DNA of 64,000 bases from Bacteroidales bacterium (GTDB lineage: Bacteria > Bacteroidota > Bacteroidia > Bacteroidales > BM520), in the NCBI GenBank assembly GCA_031276035.1, contig JAISNV010000028.1, positions 181,222 to 245,221 of the forward strand, in the 5' to 3' direction. The stretch's first letter is position 1; every line of letters begins with the position of its first letter. A program made the position numbers and the translations under genes. Under the pieces are notes generated by a model. It did not search any database, was not told the origin of the DNA, and worked only from the letters and a program-made list of their open reading frames with translations. Positions 1 to 10,185 of the stretch are shown piece after piece.

Positions 1-1542
1 TCGGTTTATAAAACTTTGTTTGAAAATTATGTTGACGATATAAATACTGGGGAACTAATGCGAATAGGCATTGACGCCATGCTGGAATCATTGGATCCGT
101 ACACAGAATTCAAATCGGAATCCGAAGTTGAAGATTTCAGATTCATGGCAACAGGTCAGTATGGCGGAATAGGCTCTTTAATTCAACAACAAGAAAATAA
201 AGTAATTATCAGCGAGCCTTATAAAGATTCGCCTGCTGATAAAGCCGGACTTAAGGCCGGAGATATTATTATAAAGATAGACAGTAAGGATGTAAGCGGA
301 AAGAGTTCATCGGATATTAGCGAACTGCTGAAAGGTGAACCCGGAACAAAATTAACCGTTACTGTAGAAAGATTCAATCAAAAGAAACCTGTTGAAATTT
401 CTTTAACGCGGGAAAAAATTAATGTACCGAATATTCCTTATTACGAAATAAAAAATAACTCTATCGGTTATATTTATTTGAATTCATTTACGAATGATGC
501 TTCCAAAGATTTTATTAATGCATATAATGAATTAAAGAAAGAAGCAAAGTTAACGGGATTAATTATTGATTTGCGTAATAATGGAGGCGGTTTACTTCCC
601 GAAGCAGTAAAAATAATGAATATGTTTGTTCCTGCCGGTGAACTAATAGTAAACACAAAAGGCCGTGTTGCCTCAAAAAATTCAATTCACAAAACAACAA
701 CAAACCCGATAGATACCGATATTCCTATTGTTGTTCTGGTTAACGGAACAAGTGCCTCTGCAAGTGAAATTTTAGCAGGAGCTATGCAAGATCTCGACAG
801 GGGCGTAATTATTGGAGACCGTACTTTCGGAAAAGGATTGGTCCAAAATATTTTACCCACAGCTTTCAATTCGCAAATGAAAATTACTGTTGCCAAATAT
901 TATATTCCAAGCGGCAGGTGCGTTCAAGCAATTGATTATTCGCACAAAGACGAATCGGGAAAATGGACTAAGTTACCGGATTCTTTAATGACTAAATTTC
1001 ATACCCGTAACGGCAGAGTCGTTTGGGACGGCGCAGGAATTCAGCCGGATATTCAAATTGATCATGAAATGCTATCCGAAGTTACGGCAAATCTAATCAT
1101 TAAGAATCACATCTTTAATTTCGCAACCCAATATTATTATAATCATCAAAATGATATTATTGACCCGAAAACTTTTCAAATAACAGATGATATTTGGTCA
1201 CAATTTATTAATTATCTCAGTGAAAAAGATTTTACATATACTTCAACTGCTGAAAAGCAATTTGAAAAACTTGAGACCGTGCTGAAAGAAGAGAATTATT
1301 ATGATGATTTGAAAAAGCAGATGGATGAGTTATCCCGAGGAATTAGTATTCAAAAAGATAGTGATTTAGCAAACAGCAGAGAACAGATTTCATATTATCT
1401 CGGATCCGAAATAGCGTCAAGATATCACTATTCACTAGGGAGATTGCTTTTTTCACAACATTCCGACGAAGATGTTGAAGCAGCATTGGAATTATTGAAT
1501 GACAAGGAAAAATATAACAAAACATTAGCTCCGCCTAAATAA
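1..1542 (+). CDS. S41 family C-terminal processing peptidase, 5' end outside window
   Basis: Exported serine protease of the CtpA/Prc family, which trims C termini of envelope proteins. The reading frame is open from base 1, so the N terminus, including any signal peptide, lies outside the window. A PDZ domain covers roughly residues 45-125 (GGIGSLI, then AGLKAGDIIIKID). The S41 domain follows, with the family Ser in NGTSASASE (near base 750) and the Lys of the Ser-Lys dyad in FGKGLVQ (near base 830). A helical tail follows the protease domain. Only 10 bases separate it from the next gene, so it probably leads or lies within the operon that runs to 6.5 kb. Its natural substrate cannot be inferred. 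Confidence 0.93.
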   Translation, partial: SVYKTLFENYVDDINTGELMRIGIDAMLESLDPYTEFKSESEVEDFRFMATGQYGGIGSLIQQQENKVIISEPYKDSPADKAGLKAGDIIIKIDSKDVSGKSSSDISELLKGEPGTKLTVTVERFNQKKPVEISLTREKINVPNIPYYEIKNNSIGYIYLNSFTNDASKDFINAYNELKKEAKLTGLIIDLRNNGGGLLPEAVKIMNMFVPAGELIVNTKGRVASKNSIHKTTTNPIDTDIPIVVLVNGTSASASEILAGAMQDLDRGVIIGDRTFGKGLVQNILPTAFNSQMKITVAKYYIPSGRCVQAIDYSHKDESGKWTKLPDSLMTKFHTRNGRVVWDGAGIQPDIQIDHEMLSEVTANLIIKNHIFNFATQYYYNHQNDIIDPKTFQITDDIWSQFINYLSEKDFTYTSTAEKQFEKLETVLKEENYYDDLKKQMDELSRGISIQKDSDLANSREQISYYLGSEIASRYHYSLGRLLFSQHSDEDVEAALELLNDKEKYNKTLAPPK

Positions 1543-1552
1543 TTTAAGCTTA

Positions 1553-3178
1553 ATGCAAAATAAAATATCTTTATATAATATATTGGAGTATATTTTACTA
1601 ATATTTCCAATTGCAATAGTTTTTTCAAATTTCTTGATGACTGTTGCCGATATTTTATTAGTTGCTATAGGCATTGTTTATGCCGTAAAATTTTTTAAAG
1701 AAAATAAAAACATCAATTTTAAAACTTTTATAAAAGGCCGTAAAGCCCAAATTGTTTTTTTAGGAATTTATGCTATATGTTTATTAGGGTTAATTAATAC
1801 TTCAAATTTATCCTTCGGTTTAAAAGACTTGAACATTAAATTACCTTTATTGTTTTTTCCATTAGTCTTCTTATTTCTTCCCGAAATAAAAAACTCTACA
1901 ATTAAAAAAATCATTACGATTCATTGTTTTGCGTTGATTATCGCATCGTTGGTGGTTTTATACAATACCATATTCTCAGAATTAGCAAACTTTCGGAATT
2001 TCTTTCCATACATATCACATATAAGGTTATCATTAAATTATTGCGCATCAATATATTTCCTTTTATACAATTTTTTCACTGAAAAAAATCTCAAGACAAA
2101 ACAAAAAGTAGTAATCATTTTCATTGTCGCATGGTTTATCACAATTTTATGTATTATGAAATCTGCCACAGGAATATCAATAATTGTATTACTATTCTGT
2201 TTCATTGTTTTATCCCGCAATTTCTTTAAAACATTATCAAAGAAATTGAGAAATATAACTATTATAACTTTAGTAAGTGTGATTTTAATTTGTATTGGAT
2301 TTTTTGCATTTTCTTATATAAAATACTACAAAATAAGCTCTTACGAATTGGATAATTTGCCTAAATATACTATCAATGGAAATGAATACTCTAATGATAT
2401 TTCAAAAGGAATAATTGAGGAAGGAGATAATTATCGTATTTTGATTTGTGAAAAAGAAATGCGTAAAGAATGGAATAGCAGAAGTAATATTGCTTATGAC
2501 TCAATAGTTAACGGGACTTCGCTAAAATCAACTTTGATAAGATATTTAAATTCGCTTGATTATACGAAAGACAGCCTCGGAGTTTGGAAATTAACGGAAG
2601 AACAAATTCATGATGTAGAACATGGATATGCAAATTATTATTATAAAAATAATATCGGTTTTTATTCCAGAATGAGTATGTTTTTCTTTAGTTATGAAAC
2701 ATACAAAAAAACAGGAAATCCTTCCGGCAGCACATTGTTTCAACGATTATATTTTTGGAAAGCCGGATTGATTCTGGTGAAAGAATATCCATTATTCGGT
2801 GTCGGGACAGGCGATGTTAGAGATGAACTCAATAAAGTTTATATTGAGAATTTTCCCGAGTTAAAATCTAATTATTACTATAGTACTCATAATCAATATT
2901 TGTATTTTGCCATTGCAAACGGATTAATCGGATTGATTATTTTTGTTTTTTGTCTGATATATCCGGGCGTTATCAAAAATAAAGCCAATGATTATTATTG
3001 GAGATTCTTTCTAATACTCATTATGCTTTCAATGCTTACGGAAGATACTTTAAGTACGCAGGCCGGAATAACTTTGTTTGTGTTCTTTTATTTTGTCTTT
3101 CTTTTTAGGGAAAAAAACGAAAAGCCCGAAAACACAAAGATTGAGGTAGAAGATGAACAATCATATAATAATGTGTGA
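1553..3178 (+). CDS. O-antigen ligase/polymerase-like membrane protein
   Basis: A 541-residue polytopic membrane protein with about eleven hydrophobic segments and one long soluble loop (roughly residues 250-400). That is the topology of the Wzy/WaaL/RfaL group, which joins or polymerises surface glycans on the outer face of the inner membrane. The segment STHNQYLYFAIANGLIG after the large loop matches the usual O-antigen ligase pattern, in which a His in this loop is important. The C terminus is charged and cytoplasmic. Ligase and polymerase cannot be separated by sequence alone, and no glycosyltransferases lie next to it. It sits between a protease and nucleoside salvage genes in one orientation. 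Confidence 0.75.
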   Translation: MQNKISLYNILEYILLIFPIAIVFSNFLMTVADILLVAIGIVYAVKFFKENKNINFKTFIKGRKAQIVFLGIYAICLLGLINTSNLSFGLKDLNIKLPLLFFPLVFLFLPEIKNSTIKKIITIHCFALIIASLVVLYNTIFSELANFRNFFPYISHIRLSLNYCASIYFLLYNFFTEKNLKTKQKVVIIFIVAWFITILCIMKSATGISIIVLLFCFIVLSRNFFKTLSKKLRNITIITLVSVILICIGFFAFSYIKYYKISSYELDNLPKYTINGNEYSNDISKGIIEEGDNYRILICEKEMRKEWNSRSNIAYDSIVNGTSLKSTLIRYLNSLDYTKDSLGVWKLTEEQIHDVEHGYANYYYKNNIGFYSRMSMFFFSYETYKKTGNPSGSTLFQRLYFWKAGLILVKEYPLFGVGTGDVRDELNKVYIENFPELKSNYYYSTHNQYLYFAIANGLIGLIIFVFCLIYPGVIKNKANDYYWRFFLILIMLSMLTEDTLSTQAGITLFVFFYFVFLFREKNEKPENTKIEVEDEQSYNNV

Positions 3179-3215
3179 TATAACATAAATGTGTTTAAAC
3201 TTTAAACAAAATATT

Positions 3216-3707
3216 ATGATACATAAAGAATTAACTACAAAATATATTGAATACGACAATATTAACCAATTACCGGAAGACGAACAATTGTTAGTAAAAA
3301 AGGCAATTGAAGCACTTGATACATCTTATGCTCCATATTCACAATTCAAAGTCGGTGCGGCAATTAAACTCAGTTCGGGGAATATTATTATCGGCAGCAA
3401 TCAGGAGAACTCCGTTTCTCCTTTGTGCTTGTGTGCTGAAAGAGTAGCAATTTTTACTACAAAAGTTGCTTATCCTGATGATATCATAGAAAAAATAGCA
3501 ATCACAGCATTTACAGATAATTTTGAAATTGAAGAACCCGTTGCTCCCTGCGGATCATGCCGGCAAGTTATGGTAGAAACAGTAAACAGGCAAAACGGAA
3601 AAGAATTTAAAATAATTCTTCATTCTTCAAATGGCAAAATCATGGCTTTCAATTCAATTAACGATATGCTTCCCTTTAGTTTCAATGAAGGACGACTTCA
3701 AAAATAA
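3216..3707 (+). CDS. cdd: cytidine deaminase
   Basis: Hydrolyses cytidine and deoxycytidine to uridine and deoxyuridine in pyrimidine salvage. Both zinc-site motifs are present: CAER (Cys ligand and catalytic Glu) and PCGSC (two Cys ligands). YAPYSQFKVGAA is the usual substrate-loop signature. About 163 residues, typical of the homotetrameric form with slight extension. The ATG at 3216 begins just before the conserved region; an in-frame ATG at 3189 would add nine residues and cannot be excluded. The next gene is a nucleoside phosphorylase that could use its product uridine, which supports a salvage pair. Confidence 0.92.
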   Translation: MIHKELTTKYIEYDNINQLPEDEQLLVKKAIEALDTSYAPYSQFKVGAAIKLSSGNIIIGSNQENSVSPLCLCAERVAIFTTKVAYPDDIIEKIAITAFTDNFEIEEPVAPCGSCRQVMVETVNRQNGKEFKIILHSSNGKIMAFNSINDMLPFSFNEGRLQK

Positions 3708-3722
3708 ATAAACATAATTATC

Positions 3723-4595
3723 ATGGACACTAAAAAAAATTCAGAACTTGTAACAAATGCAACCGGTGGTGTTTATCATCTCAATCTACATAGCAATGAA
3801 ATAGCAGATAACATCATACTTGTTGGTGACCCTGGAAGAGTAAAAAAAGTTTCCAGCTATTTTGATAAGGTTGAAGTACACAAAGAAAACAGAGAAATTA
3901 TTACAGAAACAGGTTATTACAGAGGTGTGCCCATTTCCGTTATTTCAACAGGTATGGGAACCGATAATATTGATATTGTTGTTAATGAATTGGATGTACT
4001 TGCAAATTTTAACTTGGAAAGTAAAACCGAAAAAAAGGATAAGAAAACTCTCAATTTGATTAGAATAGGAACTTGCGGCGCACTCCGTAGTGATATTCCG
4101 CTCAATACTCCAATTATTAGCCGCTATACGATAGGATTAGACGGGTTGTTATATTTTTACGACACCCCTACTCATGTTTTAAATCCCGATTTGGCAGATA
4201 AATTTTCAGAATTTACAAACTGGAATAAAAATTTGCCTAAGATTTACGGATGTAAGTCATCGGAATCCCTTGACATCAAGTTCGATGAAAAATTTTTACG
4301 CGGAATAACCATTACCGCACCCGGATTTTACGGTCCTCAAGGAAGAAACATCCGCTTGCCGCTTAAGTATCCGGAACTAAATTCTAAAATGGGAAATTTC
4401 GAATATAAAAACTGTAAAGTAAGCAATATGGAAATGGAATCTTCGGCATTATATGGTTTGGGGCAATCACTCGGACATAATACTATTACCATATGTATTG
4501 CTATTGCAAATCGCGCTAACGGCGAATTTATTTCCGATTACAGTAAAGGAATGGAAAATTTAATCACTTCGGTACTAAACTCATTAACAGAATAA
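3723..4595 (+). CDS. nucleoside phosphorylase, uridine phosphorylase type
   Basis: Phosphorolytic nucleosidase of the PNP/UDP family, releasing base and ribose-1-phosphate. The N-terminal VGDPGRVKKV and the later STGMGTDN segments form the phosphate and ribose sites, and MEMESSALYGLG carries the ribose-binding Glu. At 290 residues it is longer than the 253-residue E. coli uridine phosphorylase and resembles a Bacteroidota subgroup. It starts 15 bases after the cytidine deaminase gene, so uridine is the likely substrate. Sequence alone does not exclude purine nucleosides. Confidence 0.85.
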   Translation: MDTKKNSELVTNATGGVYHLNLHSNEIADNIILVGDPGRVKKVSSYFDKVEVHKENREIITETGYYRGVPISVISTGMGTDNIDIVVNELDVLANFNLESKTEKKDKKTLNLIRIGTCGALRSDIPLNTPIISRYTIGLDGLLYFYDTPTHVLNPDLADKFSEFTNWNKNLPKIYGCKSSESLDIKFDEKFLRGITITAPGFYGPQGRNIRLPLKYPELNSKMGNFEYKNCKVSNMEMESSALYGLGQSLGHNTITICIAIANRANGEFISDYSKGMENLITSVLNSLTE

Positions 4596-4600
4596 ACTTT

Positions 4601-5830
4601 ATGATAGTTTGTACCGACAACAATATCCGTTATATACATATCCCGACCAATTCTCAAATTTCGCATCTCGGTATTCTTGTGAATTCCGGAACAAGAGACG
4701 AAAACAATGATGAATTTGGAGCAGCGCATTTGATAGAACATCTTCTTTTCAAAGGAACCAAAACTAAGTCTTCAAGAATTATTTCTCAAAAATTTGACAA
4801 TATCGGTGCGGATATTAATGCTTATACAACAAAAGAAGAAACTTGTTTCCACGTATCTTTTCTTTCGGAATATTATCCGAGAATGATGGAATTGCTATCC
4901 GATATGCTTTTCAATTCATCTTTTCCGAATAAAGAAGTTGAGAATGAGATAAATGTCATCAAGGAGGAAATTGCATCTTATCACGATTCTCCTTCCGAAT
5001 TAATTTTCGATGAATTTGAAGACGCCTTATTTGAAAATCACAGTATCGGTCACAATATACTAGGAAATATCGATTCGCTAAATGCTTTCAATAAAAATCA
5101 ATCAAAGATTCCCAATTTCTATTCAAGAAATTATTCAAACGAAAATATAATAATTTGGTCGTCGGGAAATATTTCCGAAAAAAAATTCAACTCATTATTC
5201 CTAAAGCATTTCGGAAATTCGACATTACAAAACGAAGGCAATAATAGAACTGCTCCAAAACCTATTCGGAAATTCGAAATAAAAAAACAAAGACATGACA
5301 TTCAATGTCATTCTATAATCGGCGGAAGAGCATTCTCTTACCACGATAATCATCGTGTAGCGTTCACACTTCTCAACAATTATTTAGGAGGTCAGGCCAT
5401 GTCTGCAAAACTGAATTATATCTTGAGAGAAAAATACGGTCTGGTTTATCATGTTGAGTCGTCGTATATTCCGTATCAAGATACCGGCACTTTCAATATA
5501 TTTTATGAATGTGATAAAAATAATCATGAAAAGATCAGTTCCATCATTTATAAAGAATTGGAAAAATGTGTAAAGAATAAATTTTCAACCGGCACATTAA
5601 ACACGGCAAAGAAGCAATTAAAAGGAAATATTGCTGTTTTAAGTGATTCAAAACTCGCAGAGATTTTAACATTTGCCAAATCACTATCGTCATATAATAA
5701 GATTGAAACTTTAGAACAAAGTTTTCAAAAAATTGATGCGATTACCGCGGAAGAAGTTTTAAATGTTGCAAATATTGTTTTCGATAAAGATAATTTATCT
5801 CAATTAACTTATTTTCCTATTGATGAATGA
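4601..5830 (+). CDS. M16 family zinc metallopeptidase
   Basis: Single-unit M16B peptidase of 409 residues, related to mitochondrial processing peptidase beta subunits and PqqL-like bacterial proteins. The inverted zinc motif HLIEH is at residues 43-47, and the downstream acidic ligand lies in INVIKEEIASYHDSP. The C-terminal half has the usual inactive-like M16 domain, with LREKYGLVYHVESSY supplying the R/Y pair. No signal peptide is visible, so it is probably cytoplasmic. It begins 5 bases after the nucleoside phosphorylase gene and overlaps the next gene by 8 bases, which implies translational coupling. Confidence 0.9.
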   Translation: MIVCTDNNIRYIHIPTNSQISHLGILVNSGTRDENNDEFGAAHLIEHLLFKGTKTKSSRIISQKFDNIGADINAYTTKEETCFHVSFLSEYYPRMMELLSDMLFNSSFPNKEVENEINVIKEEIASYHDSPSELIFDEFEDALFENHSIGHNILGNIDSLNAFNKNQSKIPNFYSRNYSNENIIIWSSGNISEKKFNSLFLKHFGNSTLQNEGNNRTAPKPIRKFEIKKQRHDIQCHSIIGGRAFSYHDNHRVAFTLLNNYLGGQAMSAKLNYILREKYGLVYHVESSYIPYQDTGTFNIFYECDKNNHEKISSIIYKELEKCVKNKFSTGTLNTAKKQLKGNIAVLSDSKLAEILTFAKSLSSYNKIETLEQSFQKIDAITAEEVLNVANIVFDKDNLSQLTYFPIDE

Positions 5831-6476
5831 ATTTGATAAAGATTATTACGAAAGCATAATTGAATATGCAGAGAAATACAGCGGAGAAGAAAATGAACTG
5901 CTGAAAAGATTAGACAGGGAAACAAATCTTAAAACTTTGTACCCCCGCATGATGTCGGGACATTTACAAGGACAATTTTTAAAACTGATTACAAAAATGA
6001 TAAACCCCACGAATATTCTGGAAATAGGAACATTTACAGGTTATTCAACACTATGTTTTGCGGAGGCCTTATCAGATAAAGGCAAAATTTACACTATAGA
6101 AGCAAATCCCGAATGGCAATATATTTCCGAGAAATATTTCAAAGAGTCGCCATTTGGAGATAAAATTAAAATAATTAATGGTAATGCAGCAGAGATAATC
6201 CCGCAATTGGATATTGATTTCGAACTTGCATTTATTGATGCTGATAAGCAAAGTAATAAAATTTATTATGACCTATTGCTTGAAAAAATGAAATCTGGAA
6301 GTTATATTCTGATAGATAATGTTTTGTGGAGTGGGAAAATTCTCGACTTAGCTAAGAATAAAGATAAAGACACTCAAATTATTCATGAATTTAATGAATA
6401 TGTTAATAATGATAATCGAGTGGAAAATATTTTACTACCTTTCCGCGACGGACTAAGCTTAGTACGAATCAATTAA
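5823..6476 (+). CDS. class I SAM-dependent O-methyltransferase
   Basis: Belongs to the catechol/caffeoyl-CoA O-methyltransferase family. LEIGTFTGYST is motif I for SAM binding, and FIDADK and LIDNVLW carry the metal-binding Asp and Asn residues of this family. At 217 residues it has the usual length. The ATG at 5823 overlaps the stop of the M16 peptidase gene (ATGAATGA arrangement). The 3' end overlaps the convergent pseudouridine synthase gene by 18 bases. The methyl acceptor is unknown; bacterial members often act on small phenolics. Confidence 0.88.
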   Translation: MNEFDKDYYESIIEYAEKYSGEENELLKRLDRETNLKTLYPRMMSGHLQGQFLKLITKMINPTNILEIGTFTGYSTLCFAEALSDKGKIYTIEANPEWQYISEKYFKESPFGDKIKIINGNAAEIIPQLDIDFELAFIDADKQSNKIYYDLLLEKMKSGSYILIDNVLWSGKILDLAKNKDKDTQIIHEFNEYVNNDNRVENILLPFRDGLSLVRIN

Positions 6477-7136
6477 TTTACTAATACTTTCCGGTAACGG
6501 AGCAATAATTAACATTTCCGTATCTTTTACAGGATGTTTAAAAATCAGTTTATGAGCATGTAAACTTATAGATCCATCCGGATTTGATCTTGGTGCCCCG
6601 TATTTTAAATCGCCTTTGATTACTGCGCCTACCGAGGCTAATTGCACTCTAATTTGGTGATGCCTTCCCGTCAAAAGCTCTATCTCAACCAGATGGTATC
6701 TCTCTGTACTTTTTACATATTGATAATTCAATTCCGCTTCTTGGGCATTTTTAACGGAACTATCTACAATATAAGATTTATTCTGCTTCTCATTTTTCAA
6801 GAGAAAGTTTTTCAGATTTCCGGCCGGCGGATTTGGTTTCGAACAAGTAAGAGCAATATAATATTTATGAAAATCACGTGATTTGATTATTGTGCCCATT
6901 CTCGCAGCGGCTTTACCTGTTTTAGCAAAAATTACCGCACCGCTGACAGGTCTGTCTATTCTATGTACAGCGGTCAAATAAACATTTCCGGGTTTATTAT
7001 ACTTCTCTTTAAGATAACTTTTAAGTTCTTCTATCATAGAAATATCACCTGTTTTATCAGATTGCACAATCTCACCGGAGAGTTTATTAATCACAATAAG
7101 GTGATTATCTTCATATAAAATTCTATCAGCTATCAT
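6459..7136 (-). CDS. RluA-family pseudouridine synthase
   Basis: Isomerises uridine to pseudouridine in rRNA or tRNA. HRIDRPVSG contains the catalytic Asp, and RHHQIRVQLA with IKGDLKYG are the conserved RluA-family segments that follow. At 225 residues it has only the catalytic domain, with no N-terminal S4 domain, which resembles the TruC/RluC-like short forms. It is the last gene of the minus-strand series that begins with porP, 44 bases after recG. The target uridine cannot be predicted from the sequence. Confidence 0.88.
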   Translation of the reverse strand: MIADRILYEDNHLIVINKLSGEIVQSDKTGDISMIEELKSYLKEKYNKPGNVYLTAVHRIDRPVSGAVIFAKTGKAAARMGTIIKSRDFHKYYIALTCSKPNPPAGNLKNFLLKNEKQNKSYIVDSSVKNAQEAELNYQYVKSTERYHLVEIELLTGRHHQIRVQLASVGAVIKGDLKYGAPRSNPDGSISLHAHKLIFKHPVKDTEMLIIAPLPESISKLIDSY

Positions 7137-7180
7137 AAAAATTAAAACGAGAAAAATAATTTAATATTATACTAATTATT

Positions 7181-9280
7181 TTAAGAAATATTACTCCAAA
7201 TATTTTTTGCATATGTTTGCTGTTCCAGATATTGACGAGTTGGAGAATTCTTTATGTTTTGAAGTTGCGGATCATTTTCCAAGATTTCAAAAGCTTCGTC
7301 GCGGGCGGCTTGCAAGATTGCTTCATCCTGAGCAATATCTGCAATCTTTAAATCAAGAATTCCACTTTGACGTGTACCGTGCAAGTCTCCGGGACCGCGT
7401 AAACGCATATCGGCTTCCGCAATAACAAAACCGTCATTACTTGAAACCATTGTTGCTATCCGATTTTTTCCTTCTTGAGAAACTTTCTCACCTGTGGTAA
7501 GAATACAATACGATTGAGCCGCACCTCTTCCGACACGTCCGCGCAGTTGGTGTAATTGCGACAATCCGAAACGCTCTGCATTCTCTACTACCATTACCGA
7601 AGCATTCGGAACATCAACACCAACTTCAATTACAGTAGTTGCAATTAATATCTGTGTTTCATGTTTAACAAAACGATTCATTTCAATCTCTTGATGTTCC
7701 GGTTTTTGTTGTCCGTGCACAATTGAAATCTGATATTCGGGAATTGGAAATTCTCTGGATAATCTCTCGAAACCATCCATTAAATCGCGCAAATCTAACT
7801 TATTAGATTCATAAATCAAAGGAAAAACAAAATACACCTGTTGTCCTTTTGCTATTTGATCCTTAAGAAAATAAATCAATCTTAATCTTTCATGTTGAGG
7901 CAGATAAATCGTTTTTACAGCCTTTCTCCCGGGAGGTAATTCATCAATAACAGAATAATCAAGGTCGCCGTAAACAGTCATTGCTAAAGTTCGCGGAATA
8001 GGAGTTGCCGTCATTACCAAAATATGCGGCGGTGGATTATTCTTACTCCACATTTTTGCTCTTTGCGCAACTCCGAAACGGTGCTGCTCGTCAATAACAA
8101 CAAATCCGAGGTTGTAAAATTCAACATAGTCCTCGATAAGAATGTGGGTTCCAATAATTATATCTATCTTTCCCGATTTCAATTCCTCAAGGATAAGATT
8201 TTTTTCTTTTTGCTTAGTATTTCCGGTAAAGAGTTTTACATTTAAACCCAAACCTTCAGTCATTTTAGAAATAGTTTTGAAATGCTGATTAGCAAGTATT
8301 TCCGTTGGAGCCATAAATGCAGCCTGAAATTTATTTTCAACGGCAATAATCATACTCATAAGAGCAACAAGGGTCTTTCCGCTTCCGACATCGCCTTGTA
8401 AAAGGCGGTTCATCTGCTTGCCCTTCTTGAAATCGTTGCGAATTTCTTTTACAACTTTTTTCTGCGCGCCCGTTAATTCGAATTGAATATTATTATGATA
8501 GAAGGTATTGAATAAATCCCCTACTTTATCGAAAATAAACCCTTTTGTTATTGTCGATTTTCTTATTTTCGATGTGATGATATTCATTTGCAAAAAGAAT
8601 AATTCTTCGAATTTCAATCTCCTGTTGCTTTCTTGAATATCATTTTCCGATGTCGGAAAATGTATTTTGTAAAGAGCTTCTTTACGAGAAATTAATTTAT
8701 ATTTTTGAAGTGTTTCCGCAGGAAGATTTTCATTAAGCGAATTATAAATCTTTTCAAAAAGGTTTTCCATAATTTTCGAAAGGCCTTTTGAATTAAGTCC
8801 GGCGTTTTTCATCCTTTCCGTACTTCGATAAACGGGATGAAATCTGAGTTTGGCGGTTTGTTGATATTCGCTTATGGTTTCTATTTCTGGATGAGAAATA
8901 TTATAGCTTCCCAGAAAATTTGCCGGTTTTCCGAAAATAATATATTCGACATTGGGTTTTAATTTATCTTTTATCCATCTAATTCCTTTAAACCAGACCA
9001 AAGTAATAATTCCTGTTTTATCTCTGAACTTAGCTTCAAGGCGAATATTTCGTCCCACACCTATAGTTTCAAGAGCAACAATATATCCTCTAAGCTGTAT
9101 TTCCTGAGTGTTATCATCAATCTCGGCAATAGTATTTATCTTCCTCTTATCAATATACCTGAAAGGGAAATAAGTCATTAAATGAGAAAAGGTGTAAATC
9201 TGCAATTCATTCCGAAGTATTTCGGCTTTTGCTGGACCTACACCTTTTATATACTCTATCGATGTATCTAGGATATTCAA
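7181..9280 (-). CDS. recG: ATP-dependent DNA helicase RecG
   Basis: Double-strand DNA translocase that regresses stalled forks and processes recombination intermediates. At 699 residues it has the full RecG layout: an N-terminal wedge/OB domain (residues ~1-230), then helicase domain 1 with Walker A GDVGSGKT, the DEQH box in VIDEQHRFG, and MTATPIPRTLA. Helicase domain 2 has VVENAERFGLSQLHQLRG and the C-terminal region. It follows gldN by 26 bases in the same orientation, so it may be read from the secretion operon. No truncation is seen. Confidence 0.96.
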   Translation of the reverse strand: MNILDTSIEYIKGVGPAKAEILRNELQIYTFSHLMTYFPFRYIDKRKINTIAEIDDNTQEIQLRGYIVALETIGVGRNIRLEAKFRDKTGIITLVWFKGIRWIKDKLKPNVEYIIFGKPANFLGSYNISHPEIETISEYQQTAKLRFHPVYRSTERMKNAGLNSKGLSKIMENLFEKIYNSLNENLPAETLQKYKLISRKEALYKIHFPTSENDIQESNRRLKFEELFFLQMNIITSKIRKSTITKGFIFDKVGDLFNTFYHNNIQFELTGAQKKVVKEIRNDFKKGKQMNRLLQGDVGSGKTLVALMSMIIAVENKFQAAFMAPTEILANQHFKTISKMTEGLGLNVKLFTGNTKQKEKNLILEELKSGKIDIIIGTHILIEDYVEFYNLGFVVIDEQHRFGVAQRAKMWSKNNPPPHILVMTATPIPRTLAMTVYGDLDYSVIDELPPGRKAVKTIYLPQHERLRLIYFLKDQIAKGQQVYFVFPLIYESNKLDLRDLMDGFERLSREFPIPEYQISIVHGQQKPEHQEIEMNRFVKHETQILIATTVIEVGVDVPNASVMVVENAERFGLSQLHQLRGRVGRGAAQSYCILTTGEKVSQEGKNRIATMVSSNDGFVIAEADMRLRGPGDLHGTRQSGILDLKIADIAQDEAILQAARDEAFEILENDPQLQNIKNSPTRQYLEQQTYAKNIWSNIS

Positions 9281-9306
9281 AACTACATCATGTCAAGGTT
9301 AACATA

Positions 9307-10161
9307 TTAGTATTGCCACATGTCGTCTTCGATCATGCGGATTTTATTTTGAATTCTATCGGATTCTAATAAAGCATCTAATTCAGTTGCATACTCCGAT
9401 ATTCTTCTGTCGTATGTATTAGATTCTTTATAGATAGTACTTGTAAACATACGTTTCCAAAAAATATCATCATAAGTAAGTCTGTTAGAATCACTTCTGG
9501 GATTAAACACTTCAGCATTAACCAACACTTCACGAGCTTCGGGATAGTAAATCCAGAAAAGAGGAAGAGTACCTCTGATTTCATTAGTGTTAGGGTCAAC
9601 ATCTTGTTTTACAGGACAAATACCAATAATACGGCATTCCATTACAGATCTTTTCTTATCGAAGAACCAATCTTCTTTAATTCTGAACGTTGTGATATCC
9701 TGAGTATTAAAATCCTTAACAATTATAGTGTCATATTCTTCATAAGGCGGATAAGGACGTTGTAATGTGATTTTCTCACTACTTGAAAGTTTACTTATTA
9801 CTTCCGAATATGACATGGGAACATTGAATTCGTCTGTTGTAGAAGCATCGTAGGCGGTAATTTTACCGTCTTTAAGAGCGTCCATAATAACAGTCATTAA
9901 GTTTTTCCAATGTTCCTGCGGAGTAGCCGGGTAATAGAATACCTGATTAGCTCTTTCTCTGAGGTCAATAGTACGCCAAATGCGTTGCGACCACATTACA
10001 TCAGCTTCTTTAACATAAACATAAGGAATTGGCTTACGTTCCATGTTAGTACTTCTATCAAAGAAGCCGTCGCGCGGAGCATCAATATATTGTGCATAAG
10101 CTTTCTGCCCGAAGGCTAAACTTAAGACAATTACTGTTATATAGCACAAAAACTTTTTCAT
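9307..10161 (-). CDS. gldN: type IX secretion/gliding protein GldN (PorN)
   Basis: Periplasmic component of the type IX secretion system; in characterised systems PorN associates with the PorK lipoprotein in rings under the outer membrane. An N-terminal signal peptide of about 23 residues ends at QKAYAQ. The mature part starts with the family-typical run YIDAPRDGFFDRS and contains VMWSQRIWRTIDLRE, a conserved GldN segment. At 284 residues the length is usual. It follows gldM by 24 bases. Its place after gldM matches the conserved order K-L-M-N. Confidence 0.94.
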   Translation of the reverse strand: MKKFLCYITVIVLSLAFGQKAYAQYIDAPRDGFFDRSTNMERKPIPYVYVKEADVMWSQRIWRTIDLRERANQVFYYPATPQEHWKNLMTVIMDALKDGKITAYDASTTDEFNVPMSYSEVISKLSSSEKITLQRPYPPYEEYDTIIVKDFNTQDITTFRIKEDWFFDKKRSVMECRIIGICPVKQDVDPNTNEIRGTLPLFWIYYPEAREVLVNAEVFNPRSDSNRLTYDDIFWKRMFTSTIYKESNTYDRRISEYATELDALLESDRIQNKIRMIEDDMWQY

Positions 10162-10185
10162 ATATTTTAATTTTCTATTAATCTT